Of a stretch of DNA of 64,000 nucleotides, positions 11,803 through 24,031 are shown one piece after another; position 1 is the first letter of the stretch, and each line of letters opens with the position of its first letter. The notes beneath the pieces were generated by a model. The model saw only the letters and a list, made by a program, of their open reading frames with translations. It did no database searches and was not told the origin of the DNA. The DNA is from Fomes fomentarius. Lineage: Eukaryota; Basidiomycota; Agaricomycetes; Polyporales; Polyporaceae. A program made the translations under genes and the position numbers. The DNA is taken from NCBI GenBank assembly GCA_022606135.1, contig JABYQN010000001.1:2914001-2978000 (forward strand). Reading direction: 5' to 3'.

Positions 11803-13228
11803 CGCAGGCCAGAGCTACTATTGAGTTCAGGATACCAACACATCTACGAAGTGGCGGTTCCGAGTCTAGCGATGCCGTGTAGCGTAGCCCTTGATTCAAA
11901 TGGACTCACTGCATGTCATTCTTTGCAGTGTAGGGTCCTGTGAAGTGGCTCGAGTTGGAGAGAGAGCGGTGTGGCTGAAGGATAAATATCAAACCCTACT
12001 AGTAGTATATTATGCCTTCTGTGCGACACAGAGGTTGTACATATCTGCCTGAGCATGCAAGTATTGTTAGCAGAATCCGGCTGTCTTGCCTAGTTACTCG
12101 GAGTTCTTCATACATGTGATATGTACGATGAGATGAGATACACTGGTAAACTAGCCCCTAGTACTTCTAGAGTTGACACGACATGCGACTCGACGTCCCA
12201 ACCCGTCTGAGTACCATTCCAGCCGGCTAATAACCCAGTCAACGCACAATCAGTTACCAGGGAGATTCTATTGAAGCTGCGAGAATAGGACCTTTCAAAG
12301 CCTTGAAGGGGGAGCCGTTGGTTGGGCATTTATTTGCACTGTTAGCCCTTAAGGATAACAGGAGGTTGAACCGGGTTGGTCACGGTCACGGTGTCGTTAC
12401 ACAAACACACATACACGAAGTGCGTAGATTCCCACGGCGCCGAACAGCCCTTTCCACTTTGCCTCTCCTGGGAGACTCTAGGGCGGAGGAAACGATGCGT
12501 CCATTCCAGTCACCCACTCGAATCGCTGTGGACGAGTACGGATTCGAAAGAACTCTACATAGCCCGGAAGCTGTGGAATCGGCGCCATCGCCTCGGAAAT
12601 GGTTTCCCTATCACTGGCGGCTATCGCGTGACTGGAAGGAAGAGCCAGTCTGGTCCAACAATCACCGGCGATCTCCCGTATGCCAGTGTTGTTTCGCTTC
12701 GCAGAAGATACCTATCCGTTCGATGTCAGCATCGCCTTGCAGCACATAATCGAATTGGTGTGCGGTAAGGTAGACATTCTTCGTGCACGATGTCAATCCT
12801 GCACAGGCCCAGGGTAGCAGGGCTGTGGCGGAGATAACGGGTGGATTGCGGTTTGAGTTCCCAGACTGTGTCATGACACGAGGCACAAGTTGAAGACCTG
12901 GTGGTCCTTCTTCCTATGCATATCCGTAATATATGGCGGTCTTCCATGCAAGAATCATCGTGTAACCGCCCGGATCCTCATCCTCATCGCACTCCCCGAA
13001 GAGGTCTGCAAAGGCTCAAAGACACAAAAGGCTGTGACTCGGATGTGCGGGATACCGGGCGGTCGTCCCCCGATCCCTTCCTCCGAGGTGTCGTTCTTCT
13101 GTGGTCGTACATCTGGCAGGTGAACGGATTCGATCTACTTCTTCCTCCGTTCTTCATGCCAACCCCAAAAGTATAACTGCCTTCGCTCTGAGCGCTCTCC
13201 TCGTTGCGTCAACCTTTCTCCCCCCGCT
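11803..13228. other. Spacer between copies B and C
   Basis: 1,426 bases. It carries the repeated GTCTTCCATGCAA segment near 12938 and the copy C promoter. Frames around 12.3-12.8 kb are open but show no family likeness. They may be remains of the duplicated spacer. Confidence 0.4.
13172..13175 (+). promoter_or_regulatory. TATA box of array copy C
   Basis: GTATAACTG, 57 bases before the ATG, at the same place as the TATATC boxes of copies A and B. A GTTGCRTYAACC-like stretch follows it in all three. Confidence 0.45.
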
Positions 13229-15322
13229 ATGTCAGACGCCCTCTCTGAAACTCCTCCCGTTGCGCCTGCGCTAGGCTCGTCTGTCGTTGGCCTATGCGTC
13301 TCCTTCTTGTACGTTTCGGTGAACTAGTACTCACATCGTGATCAGAATTCTCATATTGAGACCAGGTCCTACGGCATCATGCTCTGTCAAGCGCTCCGCT
13401 ACTTCCAGACGTATTGGAGGTCAGACCCTTGGGACCTCAAAGCCGCGGTATGCTACTCGAGATATGCGAATGGATAGACTTCGTTCTGACACTGCCCATC
13501 TTTCAGGTTGTCGGTATCATGTGAGTACAAGTAATCAATGGGGATCCAACGTGCTTATGCAATGAGCCTGTCGTCCTGCAGTTTCGGAGAAACGGTACAC
13601 AGTGGTCTATATGCTCATATTGGGTGAGGTCCTTATAGTTTATGAACCGCGTACCACTTATCATCAATGTGAGAACTAATACTCGATATACCAGATATTA
13701 CTATCTTGTGGTCACCTATGGGCATCCGGAAGCTATGAGCAAGAGCGTGATGTGAGTATATCCCTAAGTTTACAATCGTGCCTCAGGTGTTGAATGCTCA
13801 TGCTCCCTCACTGATATTTTACATGCAGCTCGTTGACAGTGTGTATAAATGCAGTTTCCGGAGATGTCTCGTCGCTGACTGATTGCGTGACTAGTTGGTA
13901 ACCCCAATCGTTGTGAGTTGGAATCGCATTTCAGAGATAGTACATGCTGATGACCAGTGCGCTCCTAGACCCTCTGCATTATCATATGCCAGTTGTAAGC
14001 AATTTGTCAGTCGTAACCATATCTCATCCTAATACGTCAATCCGGCTGTAGCATCTATGTCCGCCGGGCCTACCTATGTGAGTTATACCGACATTCCTCC
14101 TTCATCCACGACTAGATCGCATCGACTAGTTCTCCCACACAAGTTCAGGATTGCCCTTGCCCTATTTGTGGTAAGTTTGTTTACAGTGTTTTCGTCAATT
14201 GCTCATTCAATTGGTAGGCCGCTACTGTGTTAATGGGACTTGGTGAGTAAGCCACTCACGCTTGGTGCCAAGCTTGTCGGTAATCATTCATGGACTGAAT
14301 GCATACAGGATTTGCTTGTGGTAAGAGAACTATACTACCGAATTAACGCCCAGCACTCTGATGCAAAACATCGCAGCCTTTACTGGAAAGCTGTATGGTC
14401 ATTCGGTCAATCTCTTTCCTAGTATACATGCTGATGATTGTCAACAGGTTCCTTGACGGCTCCTTCGCAGCATTTCTCCAGTACAGGGTAATTGTCTTCA
14501 TTATACAAGTCGATCTTCACTGCTAATCTAGATGAGATTTCAGTGGCTCTTGTCTGTTGCGTTTGCGGTCTCTGCATTCTTGGATGTCTTCATTGCGAGT
14601 ATCTTGAGTGTTTCACTATACATATCACGGACTGGCATCAGGAGGTGAGTAGATCCAGTCATCGTAACAAGTATCCTACAAGAGACTAAACCTCATACTT
14701 AGGACAGACGCACTTGTGCAAACGCTTATACTCTATGCCTTCACAACAGGTGAAGTCTATTGATTTGCTTCATTACTTGCATAGAACTGATATTTGTTAT
14801 CTAGGCGTCCTTACCAGGCCAGTTCGGATTCCTTTATTCGACTACAAGGCACTAAAGTGAGGTGAAACCAAATAGTATCACAAGCGTTGTATGTTTGGTG
14901 GTTGTGAGTGCTTCTTCTGCGTTCTAACGATATATCATGCTGAGTCGCGTAGGATCTGACTGAGGGACGCCACACCTTCATTATCCCAGTTGCATTGGTT
15001 ACCGCAAAAGGTCAGACTAGGATATTATATAACATCGATGTACATGCAAACAGTGATGATGACTTGTACAGTATACGCCAATGCGGTTCTTCTCACGTAA
15101 GTGTCACTACAACCGCATCGACTGTTCATGAACAGGCTCACTTCTATATTTGTTTCACTTGGCATATGTAGCTTGAACCTACGACATTCCTTCCATGGTA
15201 TGCTGAGCGATACCCATGATGGTACAGAACTGGTCGGCATGAGTGGAGTAAAAACCATTCATCGAGAAGGTAACGGTAGAGACCCAAGACTACGAGCAGT
15301 CGCGGTCAGTTCTCTCTTTTGA
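13229..15322 (+). CDS. DUF6534-like seven-helix membrane protein, copy C (303 aa)
   Basis: 21 exons: 13229-13308, 13366-13447, 13507-13520, 13582-13623, 13695-13751, 13829-13838, 13895-13912, 13969-13994, 14052-14077, 14130-14170, 14218-14242, 14309-14320, 14377-14392, 14448-14487, 14544-14644, 14703-14749, 14805-14817, 14876-14903, 14953-15010, 15072-15096, 15172-15322. The total is 912 bases, in frame. Landmarks are FLPHKFRIALALF, AFTGKLFLDGSFAAFLQYR, SRTGIRRTDALVQTLILYAF and LTLNLRHSFHGML. Intron 17 begins with GCCAGT at the position of the GC intron of copy B, a weaker donor that should be tested. It diverges from A and B in the tail and in most introns, so the duplication is not recent. 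Confidence 0.82.
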
Positions 15323-15807
15323 TCGTTGTCCGCGAAGGCCGTCAACTGATGTTGTGACGGCTAGAGCAAGAATACTATGGAGTTCAAAATACCGACACAT
15401 CTACGGAGCGATATTTCGAACTCTACTGTTGACGTGTAGGGTAGCACACCTTGGTCCTTTTAATCAGACTTCTTGTATTTGTAGGCCGTACGGATGATGT
15501 ACGAGTCGCGACTCGCGACGCACCCCCAGAGGTGCACGTGACCGTACATGGTTCTGGCGATGTGCTAATGACTTCGAAATGGACGCGTAGATACTACTTC
15601 TGCGCAAATGCTCTTCGTGTCCATGTACTTGTTCCACCTTGAATTCAAAAGGCGACACCGTTCATCATCAATGCCACAATCATAAACTTACGCCCATTAG
15701 CCGATCATGCGGTGCGGTGGGTTCTTCCGCCCCCTTCTCCGGCACGAGCTGTGCAGTCGCCAGAACCGCATGTCAGTCGGCTTGTTGCGCACTCACCTTG
15801 TACAGGA
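15323..15807. other. Spacer downstream of copy C
   Basis: 485 bases with the copy C 3' end and possibly the old promoter of the hemerythrin-like pseudogene. No intact gene is seen. Confidence 0.4.
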
Positions 15808-16460
15808 TGACTTCAACCAGGCTTGCGCTCCGAGGGGCGACAACGGCGAGCAACTACTTCGAGGTGACCCAGGAGATCAAGATTGACCATGACAACGTTC
15901 GTGAGTTGTTGGAAGGGCGCGCCTTGTGTACTTGGTTCGCCATTGAGCATTCCGATATATAGAGTGTAAGATAAACCAAAGAGTTGCATGAAATGACCGC
16001 TATCTGACGAGCGCAAACACGCTGATTCGGGAACTGGCGATGATCGAGGATGCCGACGAACTGTCCATCTATAACGAGTATGACAGGATCAAGGGGCAAA
16101 AAGGGCCTGTTCACACATAACAAGGAAGAACATACGGAGAGGTCAAGAGGCTTGTGTACGATCCAGATGCGACCTGAGTCACTAAGGCGGACGTCGACTC
16201 CGCGATGTCACCGTCTTCTACGCCAAGAAGGAATCAATCGGCAGAGACTGAGTCTGGTACAGAACGACGCCGTGCATAGTCATCTGCGAACGTGTACCGG
16301 CGCTTGAGCACGAGGATTGGAAGTGTACCTCACCTGAGCAGGCATACTCTCGCGTTTTCTTGAAAGCGCGGGCCACGCGTACGGTGCCGACTCGATCCCC
16401 GGCCCCCCAGACGGGCGGTGATGAGAAGACGGCAGGAATGCAGGAGGATTCCATGATAAG
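15808..16460 (+). pseudogene. Hemerythrin (HHE) domain protein pseudogene
   Basis: Pieces of a fungal HHE cation-binding protein appear in order but in several frames: a presequence-like MTSTRLALRG with EIKIDHDNVR (about 15808-15898), NTLIRELAMIEDADELSIYN (from about 16015), HNKEEHTE (about 16119), VKRLVYDPDAT followed by an in-frame TGA (about 16144-16176), and FLKARATRTVPTRSPAPQTG with EKTAGMQ near 16355-16440. Intact relatives carry the iron-binding H...HxxxE pattern across these blocks. A GTGAGT donor after NVR suggests the original intron. At least one stop and two or more frameshifts make the copy non-functional. Confidence 0.75.
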
Positions 16461-17099
16461 GTCATTATATAAAATCGCTGTGATGCATGATGATGTTCAC
16501 GTGTGCCACTTTCCAGGTCGTGGAGGTTGAGGGACGAGTGTTTGTAGACCTGAACCTGTATCGCCACCTGGAGAAAAATTCTAGTCAGTTGGGTGGTATT
16601 GATGTCAGTAATGTGTAAGCTGAATTCCGGAATATCCAGCACCTTCAGCCACACCGCCCGACTTGGTTGTCTAGGCAGTTGAAGTGACTGTTGAACGGAT
16701 CGGAAAAGACAGAAAGGCGGCGTATGCCGCCCAGATGACTCAGCCTTTGATTGTGGCCACTGACAGCTGCATGCAGGAAACATCATGGTCATCATGAGTC
16801 TCACACAGACAGAAGAATGAGAAGTGAACTTGCTTTGTGTGCCTCGGGGGCTCTTACAGCAAGGGAGTAGAAAGGATCGAGACGCGTTTGCAGCGTAAAC
16901 GCTTTGACGGTGCGTGACCGCGTCGGAGCTTGGCGCGCTGGCGCCCCGCGGCCGCGCCGGCGTGTTGTTAACGGTGGTACCGACTCCGCCGCGGCGGTGT
17001 CGAGTCCGACCGCGACCAGCGTCGCCCCATATATCTGCTGTTTGCCCTGCATCTCCCTTGTCTCGCCCTATCTCTCCCATTGCTCTGCAGTTCCTCGTC
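16461..17099. other. Spacer and promoter of the F-box gene
   Basis: 639 bases. GC-rich sequence around 16910-17010 and a CATATATC box near 17028 lie upstream of the ATG at 17100. A 291-codon antisense frame covers the stretch and the pseudogene before it, but looks accidental. Confidence 0.4.
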
Positions 17100-19665
17100 A
17101 TGTCTTCAACCTTAGCCCGACCTTTGAGACGTTCTACCCGTCTCAGTAAAGCCAATGTCTCCTATCCAGTTTTATCGGACTCTGCCCCACCTCCGAAACG
17201 TCGTCGCACAAACAAGGCGACGGTCGTCGAAAGCTCAGGGTTGAGCAGTCCACCGAGGGGCAGGAAGAAATCGCTCAGCATGCTGCCGAACATGCCTCTG
17301 GATATTCTGTATGAAGTATGGTTACGTACCTCCGCTCGACATCGGCCTTTGTCTGACGCTCGCTTTCACGTCAAGATTTTTTCTCATCTGCTTCCGTATG
17401 ACCTGTTGCATCTTGCACGGTCTACTAAGGCGCTCCGGGGCGTTCTGATGCATCGCTCTGCCATTACCGTTTGGAGGCGCGCCCGCGAAAACCGCCCCGA
17501 CATTCCGGATTGTCCTCCAGATTTGACCGAACCAGCCTTCGCCAATTTGCTATTTGACCCCCACTGCCATGTACGTTCACTCGCACGTCGCTCTTGGTAC
17601 CATGCTGACAGAGATGATGCCCACAGTTTTGTGTGAAGGCTAGGGTTATCAGAGGCATGTGGGTGAACAGGGTACGTTGCTGCAAGAAGTGTCTCCAGGA
17701 ACAGTGTGTACCTCACTTGATCAACGTCATCTCGTCTATGATATTGACTGTGCAATAGCTTCTCCTTCGACATTCCCTACGCTCCTCCCCTTGCCCAACC
17801 CCAAGATCTCGATGCACTTGCGCTGGTCCCGGAGGATCTCATAGACGACAGTAAGCATACATAAGTTTAATCTCACGCATGCCGATACTCATTCAGTAAT
17901 GTCCCCAGAACTGTATTACTCACAGGCTGAGTTACTGAGGCTACGTGACCGTATAGTCCAGTGCAACGGTGATGCTGTGGCGCTGAAGCTTCTGCGAAAG
18001 CAACAAATCGAATACGTCCGAACACGACAGAACGTACGCTTCATTATCTCAATATACACTATTCTATCTCTGACCTGGTTCCAGACCGGCTCGGAGCTAA
18101 AGGCTTGGTACATCATTGACAATGAGAAACGGCGCAACGAGAAGAACGCCCTTCGTGTACGGCGTGGTGAACAGTATGTGTGACGCAGCTTGTCATCGGT
18201 AATGCAACTAAACCGCGTACGCATGCAGGATCATCGATCGTCTTGTTCAGCTTGGCTACGACATTGAGTATCTCAGTACGCCTCTGTTCGAGAAGTTCCG
18301 TAAACATCCGTTGGTGCAACAACCGAAAGAGATCACAGACCGTAGTGAGTACTATATCCGTTGCTGCTGTACAGTGATTTTTATCCTGACTCGTGCTTCG
18401 CAAAAAGTCTGGAACAATATCAAGGAGTCTATGGTCGAATTCGCAGAAGAAGCGTCCGCCGACCTGCGTATGCGCGGCCATTGCGCCCACTACTCCACCC
18501 GCCTCGACCTGATACAGAAGATGACGAAAGGCTTCGTCAACAACCAGCCGCTGTGGATGACCACGCCGTCCATAGCCGATCTTTCGTGGCATGCGCCCAA
18601 GTTCCGGCAATTCTTGGAGCACGGCGCATCGCTTCTCTTCATTGGTCAGCTCGGTTTCATCACACTCCTATACACTTGCAACAAGGCACGGGAGCTGTAT
18701 GCGATGATCCCGAAGGCCACTCGGTGTTCTCCAACCTCAGAGAACGAAGAGAGAGGCAGTGCAGACAAAGGGCAGGCTACGCAGTCAGAGCAAGAACAAA
18801 TATTCAGCTTCTCTCCATCCATCCTCGAGGTTACGCACGCCCTTCGCTCCCCAACGTGTTGGTTCCGCTGCACGGTCAAAGGTTGTCTCCTTGACTACCC
18901 GCGCGTTCTCTCACACCACTGCGCGAAGACGGGACCCCCCATCACCGTGGATCCCAAGACGGACATGGATAACCTACAGAATGCATACAATATTGTACTT
19001 GGGGAGTTCCCGTGGAATTTCACGGGAAACAAGATCGTATACGACCCAGAGGCCCGTCGAGCGGCGGAGAAGGTCGTACGCGCTGCGTCGGCGAACATGT
19101 CCGCGACTGTCGAGGACTTTTCCCGCATCGAGGTTGACGTTTTGAACAAGCGATTTGTCTGTGGGGAATGTAGCACGGATGGGAAGGTGTGCGTAATGCC
19201 GTGGAAGGTCGCAGTAAGTCGTACATAGCCTCTGACGCCCGCGCTAACTGACGAATGTTGATGCTTCTTACAGGTCAGGCATCTGTTACAGCCTAGCCAT
19301 TGTGGGAGGGACGTCAAGATAACAGCCCTCAGCGATGAAAACAGAACCAGAGTCCTCGTGCAGGAGCTTACGCGATTGCGAGACAAGTTCGATTGCACGT
19401 ACAAGATCTGGGGCTGTCTACGCTGCCGTTCGCTGGAGGCGATGACCTTGGTCCAAGTTGTGGAACATTGCGTACTCGAGTATGTTGACCATGCGGTATT
19501 CAAGTGTCCTTCCCGCGTTCTGACAGTTTGTCTAGGCATGACATCGCGGATCCAACTGAAGAGGATGATTACTATACACACCCAGATGCTGAGACGACGC
19601 CCGAAGTCCCAGCCGATGAACAATACTATCCCGAGGAACATTTCACTACTACGGTCTTACGTTGA
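17100..19665 (+). CDS. F-box protein (687 aa)
   Basis: Ten exons: 17100-17315, 17376-17570, 17627-17703, 17759-17850, 17897-18033, 18085-18173, 18229-18344, 18408-19213, 19274-19479, 19536-19665, all joining in phase. The N-terminus is basic (RRSTRLSK, PPKRRR). The F-box follows at about residues 62-105 (LPNMPLDILYEIFSHLLPYD), so the protein is probably a substrate adaptor of an SCF ubiquitin ligase. Then come paired cysteines (RCCKKC), helical charged segments, and a C-terminal region with CGEC, CTYKIWGC and CRS, which may bind metal. The tail is acidic and tyrosine-rich (EEDDYYTHPD). This architecture is common in agaricomycete expanded F-box families; the substrate is unknown. The exon 3 donor (GTGTGT at 17704) and exon 8 acceptor (AAAAAG) are weaker choices forced by frame. 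Confidence 0.8.
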
Positions 19666-20338
19666 GTTCTGCTGGTATCCCAGCTGCCATATGATCCAGT
19701 GACATCTTTCAGCCTAATCACCTAACCGCGTCGGATAGTAAACATGCCAATCTTCTCTACTTTGCTGGTAGCACTTTGTCTCGTTAAGTTTGTTGGTTCA
19801 CATCGGCTCTGACCGCATGAACATTGCTATTGTAACTATGTGCTAGTCTTACTGGATTCCATTGTATCGGATATTGAGACGCGACGCGTTATGCCAGTGG
19901 GTGACCGTGACCGCGTTCAGTCACAGTCATCGCACAAAGTATCGTTCCAATGGGTCACAACAACTTCTTGAACATCCTACTTCGTGCTTAAGCACTCTCG
20001 ACATGCGACATCTCGCCCCATCTATCGCATCATCTACATCAGAACTGCATTCCAGAGCCTCAGGACGTCGTTCGACGCGTTTACAAGCGAAACCCGCTAC
20101 GCCGATCGCGTCAAAAAGATAATGCTCGGTACTGAGTCTGCCATGAGTGTAGCCGAAGAAATCTATCCCAAATGTTGATCTTGACTTTGACCTTGTAGTG
20201 TTGGTACATGTAAGTTTGCGTTGGAGCGATTCTCAATGGACAGAATGCACGAAATCCGTACACATAGGAAATGTGAATATGCTACATTCCAACGTTAACG
20301 ATATACAAACTCCTGAACAAGCTATAGACTCTGCGATC
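19666..20338. other. Spacer between F-box gene and PNO1 (convergent)
   Basis: 673 bases with two 3' ends. A short frame with an F-box-type N-terminal signature lies inside (20003-20122). Nothing else is supported. Confidence 0.4.
20003..20122 (+). pseudogene. Possible relic of an F-box gene N-terminus
   Basis: A 39-codon frame ends in GRRSTRLQAKPATPIASKR. This resembles the RRSTRLSKA start of the neighbouring F-box protein and similar N-termini in its family. No F-box follows. It could be the stub of a lost paralogue or chance. Confidence 0.25.
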
Positions 20339-21406
20339 TCAAATAGCCCTCTGCCGCATGCGTGCGCTGACCGTACGGAGCCCAGCGTACACCTTGCCAG
20401 GTGGCGAGCCAAGGATAAGCGACACGATCGCATCGCGGGCGATTTTGATGTTCTGGAACGAGCCCAGAATGTGAATTTTGCTATGGGATACAAGTCGCTC
20501 AGCATTGGCACAGGGGAGGTATTGAAACGACATACGTATCAGCGAGAACAATGCGTGTTCGGCTAGCGTTCTCGATAGTAAATTTCGTCTTGCCATCTTG
20601 TCCTGCAATGCGACCTGGGGAGTGCGGGTTAGATGAGATGAACATAGATGTATGCTTTGGAACGTACCGATGGCGCGGGACAAATGATCACCATGCAGAG
20701 TCTTGACGTCCTTGATCTCGAATGAGTCAAGGTAGAGGTCATCCAGACGAAGAAGAGCGATAGCATCCTGGTGATTTGTTCGTTGAGTGGTAAGTTCCAT
20801 TCGACCGTGCAAAGTACTTACGTTCACATCGAACCCCAATGCATATGCCTTCACGAAGTCAGCACCTTTTTGAATGGCACCGATGTCCTTCGTGTGCTTG
20901 GATGTCTTGACACAGATTCAGAATACCATCCCACTCGTCAGTTAAGATAGCACTCACTCGTATCTCTACACACTTCCTCTGCACGTTCATGCGCACTTGG
21001 AGTTGTAACATCTCCGTCAATGGCGAGAAGATATTCACCCAATCCTTCTTCAACGGTGTCATGCGATGCGGGGTATGGGTACCCTGCGGATCTCGGATTT
21101 GAGTGCGCTTCTCTGGGCGGACGCGGGGAGGGGAGGGAATGTAGGTGCATTGGCTTGTGGTGGGGCAGTAGGCTCGCTGTCAATCATGACTTCGTCGTCG
21201 CCATCATTCCAGTTGGTCTCCGGCGGTGGTTCAAGGACATTGTCCTCAGCGTTCTCAGCTATCGACTGTTCCTCCATCTCCATCTCCTGGTCTTCAACGT
21301 CCTCGGCGCCCACTGGGGCGATCTGTGCCGGCTTCTTCGACATCTTCCGGCGGTTTTTCTTGTGGGTCACCTCGGAGGTGCTGGGTGTCGCGTTCAGGAC
21401 GACCAT
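20339..21406 (-). CDS. PNO1: PNO1 / Dim2 KH-domain ribosome assembly factor, one base short
   Basis: Pre-40S factor that partners the Dim1 dimethylase and is essential for 18S rRNA maturation. Five exons on the minus strand: 20958-21406, 20822-20905, 20668-20767, 20536-20614, 20339-20480. The body is highly conserved: MTPLKKDWVNIFSPL, TSKHTKDIGAIQKGADFVKA, LDDLYLDSFEIKDVKTLHGD, IHILGSFQNIKIARDAI and SPPGKVY. Exon 1 is 449 bases and needs 450. The frame breaks between EIRRVPIP and HRMTPLKK, at a run of four G on the plus strand (21070-21073) where five are needed. With that base the product is 284 residues, the usual size. No intron can explain the break. An essential gene is unlikely to be dead, so a consensus error is the better reading. 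Confidence 0.9.
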
Positions 21407-21606
21407 GATGGGCTCGAATAGACGAGGACGATGTAAAGTATGAGCAGAGCAAAGTGCAGTATGGGCGTCTGCAGAAATTGTGCACTTGATCGGCATACGC
21501 CGAGAGCGAGGCAGGCCTCACGAACCGGTGCAGGTCTGTTCACGTCTTCCAGTGCCATACTTTGACATCCTGCGACGAACCCGTCTCTCGTTCATCCTCA
21601 ATTTAA

Positions 21607-23912
21607 ATGGCGAGCTCGTCGGCAACTGGATCTGCGAAAAATCTCAGCGAGAGCCGTGCGGAAGGTGCGACACCCGGCGCCCCCATGCCCTGACACATCT
21701 GACGGCTCGCTACGCCTAATAGCTCTCCAGGCGCTCCTTGACTCGCTTGCGCCCGGTGCGGAGGCTAGTGAAGGAGGAAAGCGCAACCCGGATCAGGTTC
21801 GAAGAATATCAGACAAGCTGGGAGAACTTCTCGGCGAAGATGCAATGCCCGACATGTCTCAGCGTAACGAGAAGGGTGAGGTATGTCCCCCCCATTCTGC
21901 GTCCGAGCTGCATCGAATGTCATTCCCCGTAGCTGGTTAACGAGGAGGGTCTACCGATTATCGACATCGTCGAGCCTGTACCAGCAAATGAACGACCCTC
22001 ATCTGGCAATGCTCCGACCCTTGATTCCGATCTCATCCCACTATGGGCGCTGTCTCCTGCGGAAAAGACTCGCAGACGCGTAGAACGGGACCGCGTCCTG
22101 GACATGCTCGAAGAGGAGGAACGCGCTCAGCGGGAGCAGGACGAGGAGGAGGAGCGCGAGCATTTCAAGGCTGAACTGGAGAAGCGCAAGCAAGCAGCAG
22201 AGGCGGAAATGGAGGCGCTCAAGAAAGCCAGAGAAATGCAGAAGAAGATGGGAAAGGCCCTTCTCCGCAACATTGCCGTCGCGCGCGAGAAAGAAGAGAA
22301 GGAACAACAGACACTGGAAGAGACAGAGAAGCAGGCTAGGGAAGAGCGCAGAAAGCTCAAACCGAAGAAGAGCGTCACCTTCGCTGACCTTCCTCCCGAC
22401 CACGAATATCAGCCCGCGAATAGCGTTCCTATGCCTCCTCCGTTCGATTGGGGAGACGTATCTCCGGCCACTCTTCAGCCCGGCGGAAAGAGTTCGCTGG
22501 TCACGAAGTCCCAGATGAGCAAGGGCCCGATGCGTATGAATGTGGTTGAGCGTGTCCCTGGTCGTATCCCACGTGGTCCTAAATCTCCCCCTCCGCCCAC
22601 CCAGAAAGACTCTGACGATGAATCCGAAACCGGGTCTCCCGTGCCCGCAGACTCTGACGAAGGGGAGTTCATCGTCGCAGACCACTCCGACAGCGAAGAT
22701 GCTCTTCCACCTGGGTCTCAGGATGATTCGGATGAGAGCGATTACGGAGTGTCGGAAGACAACGAGCCCATTGAATGGGACGACGAAGGGTATGACTTCG
22801 CTCGCCACCAACGCGAGATTGCGTTAGAGTATTATAAGAAGCGGGCAATAGTGGGCGCCGAGGCATTGGCCGCAATGCGCAATCACGAACACACCGATGA
22901 AAACGAATGGAACCAACCAGTCAGTGTTAATATTCGAAAACTTTGTGAAGTGTTAGCTTATCTTCGCGTGCCATCTAAGGTCGTTCCACTTGATGCCACG
23001 CTCGCGTCTTCCCCTCCGAAGCCAGATGTATCGCGTTTCAAAGCTGAACGGGTCTCTGCCTCCACTCTCCCGTCTCAGTCTCTTGGAGCGTCCATTCTTC
23101 CAGCTTCACAGTCATCGACTCTGAAGGCAGCAGTAAAGCTAGGCAAACTCGAGGGCAACAAGCTGGTTGGAGGCGATGAGGGTGAGAGTGACGATGAACT
23201 GGACCCCGCAGCGAAGGAACTACTCCAGGCGCTCAAGAAGGGTGACGTTGTGAATGCTGGACCCCGTATTCCTTCTAGCTCGATGCCAGGTACCACAGAT
23301 ACCCCTATTTGGGACTCCGCATCCACCGCAAGGTCGTCTACTACCGAGACTCCTGTCACGCCACAGCTAAAGCCATCAAAGGTCTCGCAGTTCAAGATGT
23401 CACTAGGCGCATCATCTGTGCTTCCCTCCCCTACCTCCACAGCATCCAGTCTCTCCACCCCGATAACAGTGACTGAGAGATCCTCGCCGAAGCTAGTCTC
23501 GCGAGGAGGCACGCCAATAGCCGTCCCGACGAAATCATCCGGAAAACGACCGCCCCAAATGCCTGGTATGATCGTGGATTCTCCCTCGTTCCCTGCTCCT
23601 GAGATGATCGTGTCGCCATCGTTCGCAGCCCCTCCCGACCTTGTCACGCCGTCGGTCTCTCCTGCATTGAAATCCCTCACCATCGAATCCCCTTCCTTCC
23701 AGAGTCCTTCTTCCACCGTTGTCGGAACTCCCGTCACCTCTTCCCATGCCTCATCGCCGGTCACGTCTGCTACGATGCTCAGCGCTTCCGTGTTGGAACG
23801 CAGATCTGTCGTGGCTTCCCAGGTGCGCGAGTCCAACCCCCTACGCTCTCGGTCAGTCGGATCTACGCCCGTGGAGAAAAAGGTGTCGAGGTTCCTAGCA
23901 GAGAGGACCTGA
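21607..23912 (+). CDS. URI/Bud27-like protein with DUF3835-type tail (711 aa)
   Basis: Exons 21607-21664, 21723-21880, 21933-22919 and 22980-23912. The 60-base segment 22920-22979 is in frame but has GTCAGT...CTAAG ends and low GC, and its removal restores NQPVVPLDATL, so I treat it as an intron. An N-terminal ALLDSLAPG helix and NEEGLPIIDI precede a long charged coiled coil (about residues 145-225) with KAREMQKKMGKALLRN and KPKKSVTFADLP. A Ser/Pro-rich low-complexity half contains two VSRFKAER / VSRFLAER boxes, the second at the C-terminus. These features match fungal relatives of the unconventional prefoldin URI. A classical prefoldin core is not obvious, so the family call is tentative. 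It is divergent from PNO1 with only 200 bases between starts. Confidence 0.6.
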
Positions 23913-24031
23913 AAGTTATAACAACGCTTCGCTAGGGTCTATTTACTCCAATGTATCGTTAGTATTTATATATGATCAGTGGTCATCCTTCGTAGCGTGA
24001 CTGTGACAGTTTAGTATCGTGGTAAACGCCC

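Noticed and set aside
14393..14417. A 25-base intron inside copy C after AFTGKL
   Set aside because: Comparison with copies A and B shows the real intron runs from GTATGG at 14393 to the CAG at 14447, in the shared phase.
16280..17155. 291-codon open frame on the minus strand
   Set aside because: It lies antisense to the hemerythrin-like pseudogene and the F-box promoter, has no domain and no splice logic. The plus-strand pseudogene blocks explain the sequence better.
21062..21086. A 25-base intron to repair the PNO1 frame
   Set aside because: Too short, and no AG acceptor precedes the conserved MTPLKK segment. Adding one base to the G run restores the family sequence exactly.
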